Source: Candidatus Gastranaerophilales bacterium
GTDB lineage: Bacteria > Cyanobacteriota > Vampirovibrionia > Gastranaerophilales > Gastranaerophilaceae
Direction of reading: 5' to 3'
Length of the DNA stretch: 8,801 bases
Assembly (NCBI GenBank): GCA_900552525.1
Contig: UNSK01000064.1
Span: 1-8,801 of the forward strand
A program made the position numbers and the translations under genes. The notes beneath the pieces were generated by a model. It saw only the letters and a list, made by a program, of their open reading frames with translations. It made no database searches and was not told where the DNA came from. Positions 1 through 7,341 of this stretch are shown piece after piece. Position 1 is the first letter of the stretch. Each line of letters starts with the position of its first letter.

Positions 1-78
1 CTCAAGGGTTTCAGGGCAAGGGTATAACTCAATTTTACATATCCTTTTTTTATAAATTTCTTCTTTTTTAAACGACAT
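1..78 (-). CDS. 5' end of an unidentified protein gene, cut by the window edge
   Basis: An open frame begins with ATG at 78 and runs 26 codons to the left edge without a stop. The product starts MSFKKEEIYKKR and is lysine-rich and hydrophilic, with no signal peptide and no recognisable domain in the visible part. The start is chosen because a near-consensus promoter lies just upstream (101-129) and the frame stays open. An earlier ATG at 92, in another frame, stops after four codons. The ribosome binding site is weak: GGATGTGA overlaps the usual position. The gene follows the rpoD terminator in the same direction and so is probably its own transcription unit. No function can be assigned from this fragment. 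Confidence 0.55.
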   Translation of the reverse strand, partial: MSFKKEEIYKKRICKIELYPCPETLE

Positions 79-100
79 TAAATCACATCCATTGATTATC

Positions 101-129
101 AGTATACTTTACATATTCCACATTCTCAA
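101..129 (-). promoter_or_regulatory. Sigma-70-type promoter for the gene at 1-78
   Basis: On the minus strand TTGAGA (129-124) is followed by a 17-bp spacer and TATACT (106-101). These match the consensus at 4 of 6 and 5 of 6 positions with ideal spacing. The predicted +1 is near 94, giving a leader of about 16 nt before the ATG at 78. It sits directly after the rpoD terminator, where a new transcription unit would be expected. Confidence 0.6.
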
Positions 130-173
130 ATGTTTGTAACAACATTTTTTTAACTTTTTACAAAAGTTTATAA

Positions 174-204
174 ATAACGGCCGGATTAATAATCCGGCCG
201 TTAT
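174..204 (-). terminator. Intrinsic terminator of the dnaG-rpoD operon
   Basis: A perfect 14-bp inverted repeat (arms 174-187 and 191-204) with a 3-nt AAT loop has a GC-rich core, CGGCCGG. It begins 5 nt past the rpoD stop codon. On the minus strand the hairpin is followed by a T-rich tract (TTATAAACTTTTG), as expected of a rho-independent terminator. On the plus strand no comparable T run follows, so it probably acts in one direction only. Confidence 0.9.
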
Positions 205-209
205 CAGTT

Positions 210-1301
210 CTAGTTTTCTACATATTCTCTTAATCGTTTGCTGCGATTAGGGTGACGAAGTTTTCTCAAAGCTTTTGCCTCAATCTGTCTAATACGTTCA
301 CGTGTTACTCCGAACAACTGGCCAACCTCTTCCAATGTTCTTTGTCTGCCGTCATCCATACCAAAACGGAGTCTTAAAACATCTCTTTCTCTTGGAGAAA
401 GTGTACACAGAACTTCTGCCAAATCCTCTCTTAAGAGTTCTGAAGCTACTGTCTTAATAGGAGCATCAGCTTCTTTGTCTTCAATAAAATCACCGAGTCT
501 AGAATCTTCTTCTTTACCAATTGGTGTTTCTAAAGAAAGCGGTTCTTGAGCAATCTTAACAATTTCTCTCAATTTCGAAATTGATACGCCCATTTCTGAA
601 GCTAATTCTTCTTCGGTAGGTTTTCTTGAAAGTTCTTGAGCCAGTCTTCTTGTAACTTTCTTTAATTTATTAATTGTTTCAACCATGTGAACAGGAATAC
701 GGATTGTTCTTGCCTGATCAGCAATCGCTCTTGTAATAGCCTGTCTAATCCACCAGGTAGCATATGTTGAAAATTTAAAACCTCTTTCGTGGTCAAACTT
801 TTCTGCGGCTCTGATTAAACCTAAATTACCTTCTTGAATAAGGTCTAAGAAAAGCATGCCTCTGCCTACATATTTTTTTGCAATACTAACGACAAGTCTT
901 AAGTTAGCTTGAACAAGCTTACGTTTTGCAATTGCACCTGGTGTACCACCCTGTATAATCTTTCTGGCAAGTTCGATTTCTTCACTTGTTGATAACAATT
1001 TAATTCTGCCGATTTCTCTTAGATACAACCTTACAGGATCTTCAACCGCTACGCCTTTTGGTACATCTGTATCAAGTTCAGCTTCTCTTGATGAATCTCC
1101 TGTATCCATCATATAGAAATCATCACTCTTGATGCCGCCTAACTTTGATGAAGTAATAATATCTTCAATATTATCTGTCCCTAAATCAGTTTCAATATAA
1201 TCAACTGAATCATCATCTTTTTCTGCATCAAAATCCAGCAAGTCCATGCTTTCTTCTTCAACGCTTACTACTGATGAATGTGAATTTCTTTTTTGGGTCA
1301 T
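210..1301 (-). CDS. rpoD: Primary RNA polymerase sigma factor RpoD/SigA
   Basis: This is the housekeeping sigma factor that directs RNA polymerase to -35/-10 promoters. Visible parts in order: an acidic, poorly conserved N-terminus (residues 1-87) in place of a full region 1.1; region 1.2 (about 88-116, [13 protein letters not shown]); region 2 (about 124-197) with the core-binding segment [13 protein letters not shown] and the -10-recognising stretch [17 protein letters not shown]; region 3 (about 198-285); and region 4 (about 290-363), whose helix-turn-helix [28 protein letters not shown] reads the -35 element. The 363-residue length fits compact cyanobacterial-type SigA proteins; the class assignment is certain, the taxonomic hint is inference. 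The ATG overlaps the dnaG stop codon by one base (TAATG), and GGAG lies 7 nt upstream at 1309-1312 inside the dnaG end, so translation is probably coupled to dnaG. A strong terminator follows the stop. Confidence 0.98.
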   Translation of the reverse strand: MTQKRNSHSSVVSVEEESMDLLDFDAEKDDDSVDYIETDLGTDNIEDIITSSKLGGIKSDDFYMMDTGDSSREAELDTDVPKGVAVEDPVRLYLREIGRIKLLSTSEEIELARKIIQGGTPGAIAKRKLVQANLRLVVSIAKKYVGRGMLFLDLIQEGNLGLIRAAEKFDHERGFKFSTYATWWIRQAITRAIADQARTIRIPVHMVETINKLKKVTRRLAQELSRKPTEEELASEMGVSISKLREIVKIAQEPLSLETPIGKEEDSRLGDFIEDKEADAPIKTVASELLREDLAEVLCTLSPRERDVLRLRFGMDDGRQRTLEEVGQLFGVTRERIRQIEAKALRKLRHPNRSKRLREYVEN

Positions 1302-3181
1302 TATTTATCTCCAGTCCTTAACTTTATTTTATCTCTAAGCTGCATTTGTATCTTTAATGCTTCAATCTCGTCATCATTTACCTGTTTGTACTGCTGACGA
1401 ATTTTTTCGGCTTCTTTTTCCTGATAACATTTCTTAAGTCTTACAATATTTTCCCTTACAGCCCTTTCGAACTCGTCTGGTTCCAGACCGTGAAACGCTT
1501 CCGAGAGTTCAACTATATCGGTTAATATTTGGGTCAAATTATCATCCTCAATGAATTCTGTATACAAATTTTTAGTCAATTCCTTAACATTATTTATTGT
1601 ACACGCTAATTTGTCAATTGTATTTTTTACAATTATTAACGTTTCATCTTGAATGATATCTTCCGGCAACATTTCTTTAAGTTGTTGGTAACTTAGAACA
1701 TTGTCATTTGCTAGAAAAACACTCAATAAATTTTTTTGCGCTTTTATTTCGAATTGTGAAGAATTTGTTACAACTTTTTGTTTATATTGTATTCTTCCTT
1801 CATTATCCCCTTGCCGTTCTATACGTGCGAGTTCTTTTAACATCGCATTTTCGTCAACATTTATTACTGTTGACACCATTTTAACATATTCGGATTGAAT
1901 TATCTTGTTATTTACATCTTTTAATATCTCGATTGTCTGTTCTACAAGTTCTGCTTTTTGCTGGGGTGTTTTCGCTGAATTCTTCTCCTTCAGAATATTG
2001 TTCAGCAGAAAATCAATTAAAAGAGGAGCGCTTTTTATATATTCTTTAAAAGCATCGCCGCCCATTGTTCTGATAAATTCATCCGGATCTTTACCTTGAG
2101 GGGGAGATACTACACGAATTTCGCAAGCATATTTGTTATCCATTGCAGAAGAAATATGACTCTCATCAAACTGCTTTATATCCCCTAATGTAGACAGCGT
2201 TTCCTTAATTACTGCGCTGCCTTTTTTGGTTGCATTTATCCCTGCTCCGTCAGTATCAAAAGATAAAAATATTCTTCTTGATTTTGTATAACGCGAGAGT
2301 ATCTTTACATGATCAGGCGTTAGCGCAGTTCCGCAGGAAGCAACAGCATTCTCAACTCCATGCGCCTGTGCTGAGATTACATCAAAATACCCCTCCATGA
2401 TTACTACGCCGTCTTCATTTTTTATTGCTTCCTGAGCTGAATTTAAACCAAAAAGGATTTTACTTTTGTTATAGATTAATGAATCTGATGAGTTTAAGTA
2501 TTTAGGGTTCTGTCCCTCGTCAACTGCACGTGCACCAAATGCAACGTATTCTCCCAATTCATTCTGAATTGGAATTATTATTCTGTTTCTAAATCGGTCA
2601 ATCCAGCCGCCTGAGTTCGATTTTAATATTAAACCCGCTTTTTCTAATATTTCATCCTTAAATTCTTTTTTAAGTTCCTTATAAAGAGTATCATATTTGT
2701 TAGGCGCCCAGCCAAGAGTAAATTTATCTATAATACTATCATCAACATTTCTCTTTCTAAGAGCTGTTATGGCCTTATTGGCATCTTCGGCACTTCTTAA
2801 TTGTGCATGATAAAATTTCGCAGCTTTAAGGCATGCCTTAATCATCTCTTTCTTTTGATTTTTAGTATCAGCAGAAGCATGATATTTGGTCGGAAGCTCT
2901 ATTCCATACTTTTCAGCAAGCTCCAGAATTACATCTTTATACTCTCTGTTTTGTATCCTGACAAGGAAATTCAAAGCATCTCCGCCAGCTCCGCAAGAAA
3001 AACACTTAAAAATTCCTCTAGTCGGGCTTACTGACATAGACGGCTTTTTATCATTATGAAAAGGACAAAGCCCCCAGTAATTAGCTCCGCTCTTTTTTAA
3101 TACAACATATTGCGATACTACATCTACTATATCCAGCCGGTCTTTGATTTGCGAAATTACATCTTCAAACGAATTTGCCAT
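1301..3181 (-). CDS. dnaG: DNA primase DnaG
   Basis: DnaG makes the short RNA primers for DNA replication and works with the replicative helicase. The N-terminal CHC2 zinc-binding domain shows ligands C39, H42, C60 and C63 (CPFH ... CFSC). The RNA-polymerase-like core has the conserved basic segment [11 protein letters not shown] (195-205) and a TOPRIM fold with catalytic E263 (MEGYFD) and D308/D310 (SFDTDGAG). The C-terminal part (about 470-626) is helical and divergent, as usual for the helicase-binding domain. At 626 residues it is of normal length. The ATG at 3181 is fixed by an in-frame stop at 3193-3191, only 9 nt before it. No Shine-Dalgarno is visible, and the extended -10 box places +1 on or next to the ATG, suggesting a leaderless mRNA. 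It is the first gene of a two-gene operon with rpoD; rpsU, which often precedes this pair, is absent. Confidence 0.98.
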   Translation of the reverse strand: MANSFEDVISQIKDRLDIVDVVSQYVVLKKSGANYWGLCPFHNDKKPSMSVSPTRGIFKCFSCGAGGDALNFLVRIQNREYKDVILELAEKYGIELPTKYHASADTKNQKKEMIKACLKAAKFYHAQLRSAEDANKAITALRKRNVDDSIIDKFTLGWAPNKYDTLYKELKKEFKDEILEKAGLILKSNSGGWIDRFRNRIIIPIQNELGEYVAFGARAVDEGQNPKYLNSSDSLIYNKSKILFGLNSAQEAIKNEDGVVIMEGYFDVISAQAHGVENAVASCGTALTPDHVKILSRYTKSRRIFLSFDTDGAGINATKKGSAVIKETLSTLGDIKQFDESHISSAMDNKYACEIRVVSPPQGKDPDEFIRTMGGDAFKEYIKSAPLLIDFLLNNILKEKNSAKTPQQKAELVEQTIEILKDVNNKIIQSEYVKMVSTVINVDENAMLKELARIERQGDNEGRIQYKQKVVTNSSQFEIKAQKNLLSVFLANDNVLSYQQLKEMLPEDIIQDETLIIVKNTIDKLACTINNVKELTKNLYTEFIEDDNLTQILTDIVELSEAFHGLEPDEFERAVRENIVRLKKCYQEKEAEKIRQQYKQVNDDEIEALKIQMQLRDKIKLRTGDK

Positions 3182-3187
3182 ATTTAT

Positions 3188-3215
3188 ATTTTAGCACTGA
3201 CAAAACAAAAAACAA
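3188..3215 (-). promoter_or_regulatory. Predicted extended -10 promoter for dnaG-rpoD
   Basis: On the minus strand TGC-TAAAAT (3196-3188) forms an extended -10 element, with TAAAAT matching TATAAT at five of six positions. Upstream there is only a weak -35 (TTGTTT, 3215-3210, spacing 16) in a T-rich stretch. Counting from the -10, +1 falls at 3181, the A of the dnaG start codon. The element is inferred from sequence only. Confidence 0.5.
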
Positions 3216-3218
3216 AAG

Positions 3219-3235
3219 CTAACAATCGTTTAACA
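3219..3235 (+). promoter_or_regulatory. 11-bp-period direct repeat, putative response-regulator site (phosphoesterase/two-component operon)
   Basis: The half-sites CTAACA (3219-3224) and TTAACA (3230-3235) are separated by 5 bp, so they repeat with an 11-bp period on one DNA face. Exactly 9 bp separate the second half-site from the -10 box TATTAT at 3245. The same arrangement, same orientation and same 9-bp gap occur before the ArnT-like gene (7369-7385). Tandem sites with this period and position, replacing a -35 box, are typical of OmpR/PhoB-family activators, and one is encoded in this operon. Binding is inferred, not shown. The site also lies about 38-54 bp upstream of the predicted dnaG +1 on the other strand. 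Confidence 0.5.
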
Positions 3236-3244
3236 AAATTTTTC

Positions 3245-3250
3245 TATTAT
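3245..3250 (+). promoter_or_regulatory. -10 box of the phosphoesterase/two-component operon
   Basis: TATTAT matches the -10 consensus at five of six positions. No acceptable -35 is found at 16-18 bp; the direct repeat at 3219-3235 occupies that region instead. The predicted +1 is 3257, one base before the ATG at 3258. The box overlaps an earlier ATG at 3249, which argues that 3258 is the true start. Confidence 0.45.
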
Positions 3251-3257
3251 GTTTTTT

Positions 3258-3848
3258 ATGAAAAAGTTTTTATTTACACTTTTAATTTTAACGATAGGAG
3301 TGCCGGTTTTAAAGGTTTTTGTAACTGTTGGAAACCATGATCTTTTACTTAGCCGGGAAATGACTGCTGATTATTATATGAAAAGAACCAGAAAAATTCT
3401 CGGGAATTATCACCCTTCTTGTGCAAACTATATATTTAAAAAAGGAAATCTTGTTTTTATTGCGATGAATGGAGTTAAGGAAGTAATCCCCGGACCTAAT
3501 GGATATTACAAAGAGAGTGAAATTATATGGCTTGATAGGCAGCTAACTAAATTTAAGAATAAGAAAGTAGTTATATTACAGCATTTTCCGCTTCTGGATA
3601 CAAATTCAAAATCAGCAGGATTATACAAAAAAGAGATTTATTTTAACATTTTAAATAAACATAATAATGTAATAGCTGTTGTTTCAGGACATTATCATAA
3701 TAACAGGGAAGAAAAAATAAATAATGTTTACCATATTGTTACAGAGAAATTCAGTGATAATACTTATTACAAAATTATCAGCATTAATGACGAGGATGGA
3801 TTTATTTATACAACTCTTGTCGATAAAAGCAGTATTTGTGCGGATTAA
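3258..3848 (+). CDS. Calcineurin-like metallophosphoesterase lacking its N-terminal catalytic motifs (probable decayed gene)
   Basis: Residues here count from ATG 3258 (196 aa); ATG 3249 would add three. The first 16 residues (MKKFLFTLLILTIGVP) look like a signal peptide. Almost immediately comes VTVGNHD (residues 22-28), the middle motif of calcineurin-like phosphoesterases, then ILQHFP (H109) and GHYH (144-147), which are metal and phosphate ligands. Active family members carry DxH and GD motifs, roughly 70-100 residues in total, between the signal sequence and GNHD. These are missing, and the 67-bp upstream gap is too small to hold them. The simplest reading is an in-frame internal deletion joining the export signal to the middle of the domain, leaving an open but probably inactive enzyme. 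An assembly collapse is the alternative. It is followed after 24 bp by the response regulator and may be co-transcribed with it. No Shine-Dalgarno is visible. The natural substrate is unknown. Confidence 0.75.
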   Translation: MKKFLFTLLILTIGVPVLKVFVTVGNHDLLLSREMTADYYMKRTRKILGNYHPSCANYIFKKGNLVFIAMNGVKEVIPGPNGYYKESEIIWLDRQLTKFKNKKVVILQHFPLLDTNSKSAGLYKKEIYFNILNKHNNVIAVVSGHYHNNREEKINNVYHIVTEKFSDNTYYKIISINDEDGFIYTTLVDKSSICAD

Positions 3849-3859
3849 AGAAATTGGAG

Positions 3860-3865
3860 TATAAT
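3860..3865 (+). promoter_or_regulatory. Possible internal promoter (-10 box) before the response regulator gene
   Basis: A perfect TATAAT lies in the 24-bp gap after the phosphoesterase stop. The predicted +1 is 3872, one base before the ATG at 3873. The -35 is poor (TTGTGC, 18-bp spacing). GGAG at 3856-3859 is 13 nt from the ATG, too far for a normal ribosome binding site. A leaderless transcript from this box is therefore a reasonable reading, as for the other promoters here. Confidence 0.4.
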
Positions 3866-3872
3866 AAAACAA

Positions 3873-4568
3873 ATGAATATTAAAGATGCAAAAATTTTAG
3901 TAGTCGAAGATGAAGAACACATTAACCGCCTTATTGAACTGGTTTTAATCTCTGACGGGTACTACAAAATCCGGAAGGCCTTTGACGGAATGGAAGCGCT
4001 GGATTTAATAAAAATGGATAAACCTGATTTAGTTTTGCTTGATGTAATGCTTCCTAAATTAGACGGCTTTTCATTATGTAAAATTATTAAGGAAGATAAT
4101 AATTTTAAGTCTATTCAAGTAATAATGCTTACGGCAAAGAAGATGGAAGAAGATATATTAAAAGGATTTGATAATGGTGCAATTGATTATATTTCAAAAC
4201 CTTTCAGCAATAAAATCCTGCTTGCCAGAATAAAAGCACATCTTGAAAACAGCAGATTGCAAAACGAAATTCAAACATACATAGGAATTAAGTTAGATGT
4301 TAATAAGAAATGCGTAAAAGTTGATAAAGAGAATGTTGAACTTACCAATTTTGAATTTAAAATTTTGGAAAACTTTATATCTAATCAGGGCACAGTGTTT
4401 TCGCGCTCAAAACTTTTATCTTTACTGAGGGGTGATGGAGGATTTGAAGTTTCTGAACGGGCTGTGGATGTTCAAATAGTGAATTTAAGAAGGAAAATTA
4501 AAGATTACGGGCACTATATTGAAACTGTAAGAGGTGTCGGTTATAAGTTAAAGGAGCTTGATGTATGA
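3873..4568 (+). CDS. OmpR/PhoB-family two-component response regulator
   Basis: This is a DNA-binding regulator activated by phosphorylation. The receiver domain (about 6-122) has the acidic pair E12/D13, phosphoacceptor D57 (LLDVMLP), T87 (MLTAK) and K109 (ISKPF), all in the expected places. The C-terminal winged helix (about 136-227) has the recognition-helix segment RAVDVQIVNLRRKI (197-210) and the family-typical ending ETVRGVGYKL. At 231 residues it is normal length and looks intact. Its stop overlaps the kinase start (ATGA), so the two are a translationally coupled pair. Family members usually bind tandem sites with about an 11-bp period; two such sites occur in this window, before this operon and before the ArnT-like gene, making both candidate targets. 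Whether it belongs to a PhoB-like, PmrA-like or other subgroup cannot be decided by eye. Confidence 0.95.
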   Translation: MNIKDAKILVVEDEEHINRLIELVLISDGYYKIRKAFDGMEALDLIKMDKPDLVLLDVMLPKLDGFSLCKIIKEDNNFKSIQVIMLTAKKMEEDILKGFDNGAIDYISKPFSNKILLARIKAHLENSRLQNEIQTYIGIKLDVNKKCVKVDKENVELTNFEFKILENFISNQGTVFSRSKLLSLLRGDGGFEVSERAVDVQIVNLRRKIKDYGHYIETVRGVGYKLKELDV

Positions 4569-5956
4569 AAAAAAGAGATTTATTCTGGACAACAAGACTC
4601 ATATGTTTTTTTGCTATAATACTGCTTTTTACGTTCTTATTCTTTCACCATATTATACAATTCAATTCTTCTTATATTCAGGAAGAAAAAGACGAGCTGA
4701 ATGTTTTCAGAAAACAAATTCAGTGGGCTGTTACGCCATATCTTGAAAAAGAAGATATGGAAAGCTTAAAAAAATATGCAGAAGACTTTGAAGGTTCAGA
4801 AGTCAAGTTCAGAGTTTTTGATAAAAATGGCAACATTATAGTTTCTTCTAATCCTGAAGATTTAACACCAATGGCCAAAGATGACAGTAAAGTTCTTAGA
4901 AAAAAAACTCCATGGAAAATTTATAAATCTTCTATAAAGGATCGAAAAATTGTTTCTGTGGCAAAATTTAATGCTGGAATGACCGAATATTATATTGAAT
5001 TAACACTTCTTGAGGAAAAAGTTATTGAAAAAATTGTTAAAGGCCAGATAAATATGATTACACTGTTTATTTTTTCGATGCTAATACTTCTGCTTGCAAT
5101 TTTTCAGCTTATATATCAGGTTAGAAGTTCTTTTAACAAATTTGACAACTGTGTCTTAAAAATAGCCAATGGTGATTTGGACACTGTTATAGAAGTACCA
5201 GAGCTTGAAATGCTTAATGAACTGGCCATATCTGTAAAAAAGATGACAGAAAGGCTGAAAAAGCAAATTGTTAGGCTCGAACAACTTGAAGAGTATAAAA
5301 ATGAGTTTATACAGAATGCATCACATGAGATTAAAACTCCAATTACTGCAATAAATATGGCATTAGAACTCTCTGAAAATTCTAACAACGAAGAACAAAA
5401 TCGGGAATGCTTTAAAATTATTCAATACCAGATAAAAGCTATAAATAAGCTTGTGAACGATATTTTGATGCTCAGTGAAATTGATGTTGAAAAGACTAAC
5501 GAACAAAAATCGTTTGAAAAGTTCAATCTTAATGAACTCATACAAAAAGTTGTTAGCTCTTTTGGCAACAACGAGGTAAAAATAAACATACAATGTGATA
5601 AGAGCGTTATCTTTAACGGCAATGAAGATTTGATAAAATCTGCACTTGAAAATTTAATTACTAATGCTGTCAGATATTCCGGCTCAGACAAAATTGATAT
5701 TATATTAACTCAAGATGAATCTGGAATAAAAATTCAGGTTATAGATTACGGAAAGGGTATTAAAAAAGAACACCTTGATAAGATTTTTGAAAAATTCTAC
5801 CGTATTGATAAAACAAGAAGCCGAAAAAAAGGCGGAACTGGACTAGGACTTGCCATAGTCAAAAATATTGTTGAACTGCACAGCGGAGAAATTTGCGTTG
5901 AAAGCGAAGAAAATAAGGGAACTAATTTTGTTATTAAACTTCCGGTGACTTTATAA
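4565..5956 (+). CDS. Membrane sensor histidine kinase (PhoR/EnvZ-type architecture)
   Basis: This is the partner kinase of the preceding regulator. Segment order: transmembrane helix 1 (about 11-33), an extracytoplasmic sensor region of some 125 residues (34-160) with a PAS/Cache-like stretch (FRVFDKNGNIIVSS, 82-95), transmembrane helix 2 (about 162-184), a HAMP linker (about 185-238), a HisKA dimerisation helix with phosphoacceptor H254 (NASHEIKTP), and a HATPase domain with N box N367 (ENLITNAVR), G1 DYGKGI (394-399), F box FEKFYRID and G2 GGTGLGLAIV (423-432). All catalytic motifs are present. AAGGAG (4551-4556) lies 8 nt before the ATG, inside the regulator gene. The last 7 codons and the stop overlap the 3' end of the opposing ArnT-like gene by 23 bp. 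The signal sensed is unknown. Confidence 0.95.
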   Translation: MKKRDLFWTTRLICFFAIILLFTFLFFHHIIQFNSSYIQEEKDELNVFRKQIQWAVTPYLEKEDMESLKKYAEDFEGSEVKFRVFDKNGNIIVSSNPEDLTPMAKDDSKVLRKKTPWKIYKSSIKDRKIVSVAKFNAGMTEYYIELTLLEEKVIEKIVKGQINMITLFIFSMLILLLAIFQLIYQVRSSFNKFDNCVLKIANGDLDTVIEVPELEMLNELAISVKKMTERLKKQIVRLEQLEEYKNEFIQNASHEIKTPITAINMALELSENSNNEEQNRECFKIIQYQIKAINKLVNDILMLSEIDVEKTNEQKSFEKFNLNELIQKVVSSFGNNEVKINIQCDKSVIFNGNEDLIKSALENLITNAVRYSGSDKIDIILTQDESGIKIQVIDYGKGIKKEHLDKIFEKFYRIDKTRSRKKGGTGLGLAIVKNIVELHSGEICVESEENKGTNFVIKLPVTL

Positions 5957-7334
5957 TTGAATATTTAACCCCTTGCTTGACAATTTCTGTATTAACCGGT
6001 AAATCTTTTATTTCTTTGTTCCTTACAATCAAGTAATTGTTCTTTCGGCATAATTCATTTCTTAACCATTCAGGATTTTCTCCGGTTTGAAACTCAACAT
6101 TTTTAAGCCCTGAATAATAAAGAAGCGAATATTTTTTCCCTGTTTTATATGTGGAAATAGTATAATTATTATCCTTTGCCATTTTAGCAAATTGCATTAA
6201 ATCGTTTTGCCCGAATGAATAATCAAGTTTATAGCCAAATGGAGAAGCAAATCCGCCTAAAATAGTCATTACAGCTACAATTACCATAAACTTTTTTATA
6301 CTTCTCTCATACCAGATATGCCCTATTAAAACTGCAAAAAATGGATAGACCGGAAGAATATAAGTTATGAGTTTTGCTCCGGAACAGGAAAAAAATACCA
6401 AAATGACTAAAATTGCAGTAATATTTAAAACAAGAAATTTGTCATATCCATTTTCCAGATTAAACTTACGCGGCTTTCTCAAGCTTGATAATAATGAAAA
6501 TATCCACGGAAAAAGCCCCCATAAAAGAGTCACAAAATAAAAGTAAACAGGTTCTTTTCTGTGAATAACTTCGGCTCCTAAAAATCTCATTAGATGGTGC
6601 TTAATTATGTATTCATTAAAGAAATGTGAGCCGTGTTTTAATAACATTATTATATGCCATGGAAGCGCAATTATCAGAAATAATACGATTCCGACAGGCA
6701 TATTTTTAAGAGTTTCTTTATAAGTTCTAAATATTATAGTGCCTGCAAGAATTGTACCTGCAGGTATTACAACTCCTGGAATACCTTTGGCTAATACAGC
6801 TAAACCCATTAAAATATAACATGAGTACCAGAAGTATTTCTTATTTTCTTCTGAAACAAAAAAAGTAAAAAAGTAGCACAATACAGAGCTTGAAACAAGA
6901 CTGGTTAAAACACTGTCAAGCATTGCAATTTTTGTTATCAGCACATATTCAAGAGTGGTAAGTAAAATAGCACTGTTCAAAAATGCAAATTTCTGATTTT
7001 TAACCTTTTCACTTAAAGAGAAAAGCAAACCTAACGGAAGCAGAGATAATATTACTACCGGAAATCTAGCAGTAAATTCACTTATATCCTTAAAAAACCA
7101 GAAAGATAAACTTTCAAGCCAGAAAAACAAGGGAGGTTTTTCAAAAAAATACTCTCCATTAAGATATAAAGTTAAATAATTTCCACTGGTAAACATATCC
7201 CGCGCCATTGTTACATATCTTGTTTCATCAGGTTCTAATAATGGATATGCACCAAGCAGCATTACATAAATAATTGCAAAACTTATAAATAAAATAAGAA
7301 ACAGATTGTCCCTCTTATTAAAAAAATTTTTCAT
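5934..7334 (-). CDS. ArnT-like (GT83/PMT superfamily) membrane glycosyltransferase
   Basis: This is a polytopic inner-membrane transferase that moves a sugar from a polyprenyl-phosphate carrier to a lipid or protein on the periplasmic side. It has an N-terminal hydrophobic helix (about 11-30), then the signature PDETRY (35-40), whose D36 is the presumed catalytic base. A large first periplasmic loop contains FEKPPL (64-69), the ArnT/PMT loop with the lysine and a probable metal-binding glutamate. Many transmembrane helices follow, with LAKGIPGVVIP (181-191) and HHLMRF (246-251), both typical of ArnT-like enzymes. The last 95 or so residues form a soluble tail. The family includes ArnT, which adds 4-amino-4-deoxy-arabinose to lipid A, but other sugars and acceptors are possible, so no symbol is given. 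AAAGG stands 6 nt before the ATG. It converges on the two-component genes and has a promoter layout like theirs. Confidence 0.85.
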   Translation of the reverse strand: MKNFFNKRDNLFLILFISFAIIYVMLLGAYPLLEPDETRYVTMARDMFTSGNYLTLYLNGEYFFEKPPLFFWLESLSFWFFKDISEFTARFPVVILSLLPLGLLFSLSEKVKNQKFAFLNSAILLTTLEYVLITKIAMLDSVLTSLVSSSVLCYFFTFFVSEENKKYFWYSCYILMGLAVLAKGIPGVVIPAGTILAGTIIFRTYKETLKNMPVGIVLFLIIALPWHIIMLLKHGSHFFNEYIIKHHLMRFLGAEVIHRKEPVYFYFVTLLWGLFPWIFSLLSSLRKPRKFNLENGYDKFLVLNITAILVILVFFSCSGAKLITYILPVYPFFAVLIGHIWYERSIKKFMVIVAVMTILGGFASPFGYKLDYSFGQNDLMQFAKMAKDNNYTISTYKTGKKYSLLYYSGLKNVEFQTGENPEWLRNELCRKNNYLIVRNKEIKDLPVNTEIVKQGVKYSIIKSPEV

Positions 7335-7341
7335 AATCAGC

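Noticed and set aside
152..168. Inverted repeat AACTTTT/AAAAGTT downstream of the rpoD terminator
   Set aside because: It is a short, purely AT-rich pairing with no GC core, overlapping the T-rich tail of the real terminator. It is not supported as a separate element.
2554..2572. Inverted repeat CCAATTC/GAATTGG with a 5-nt loop
   Set aside because: It is a 7-bp repeat inside the dnaG core, encoding a conserved stretch near [11 protein letters not shown]. It has no T run and is probably chance in AT-rich coding DNA.
3249..3257. ATG at 3249 as start of the metallophosphoesterase
   Set aside because: It lies inside the predicted -10 box and would precede the predicted +1. ATG 3258 (MKKFLF...) gives a standard signal peptide start. 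If the promoter is elsewhere, 3249 would remain possible.
3856..3859. GGAG as Shine-Dalgarno of the response regulator
   Set aside because: The 13-nt gap to the ATG is longer than the usual 5-9 nt, and a perfect TATAAT fills the gap. It is not excluded but is less likely than a leaderless start.
3834..3865. A third copy of the tandem regulator site before the response regulator gene
   Set aside because: At the expected spacing from TATAAT the half-sites would be ATTTGT and TTAAAG. Only the second resembles YTAACA, so the pattern is not met.
4558..4746. Short open frames overlapping the kinase, primase, glycosyltransferase and amidase genes in other frames or antisense
   Set aside because: They lie wholly or largely within strongly supported genes, lack ribosome binding sites and show no recognisable domains. 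They are by-products of AT-rich coding sequence.
5941..6000. CCGGT ... ACCGG as a terminator between the convergent genes
   Set aside because: Only 5 bp can pair across a gap of almost 50 nt, and no T run follows.
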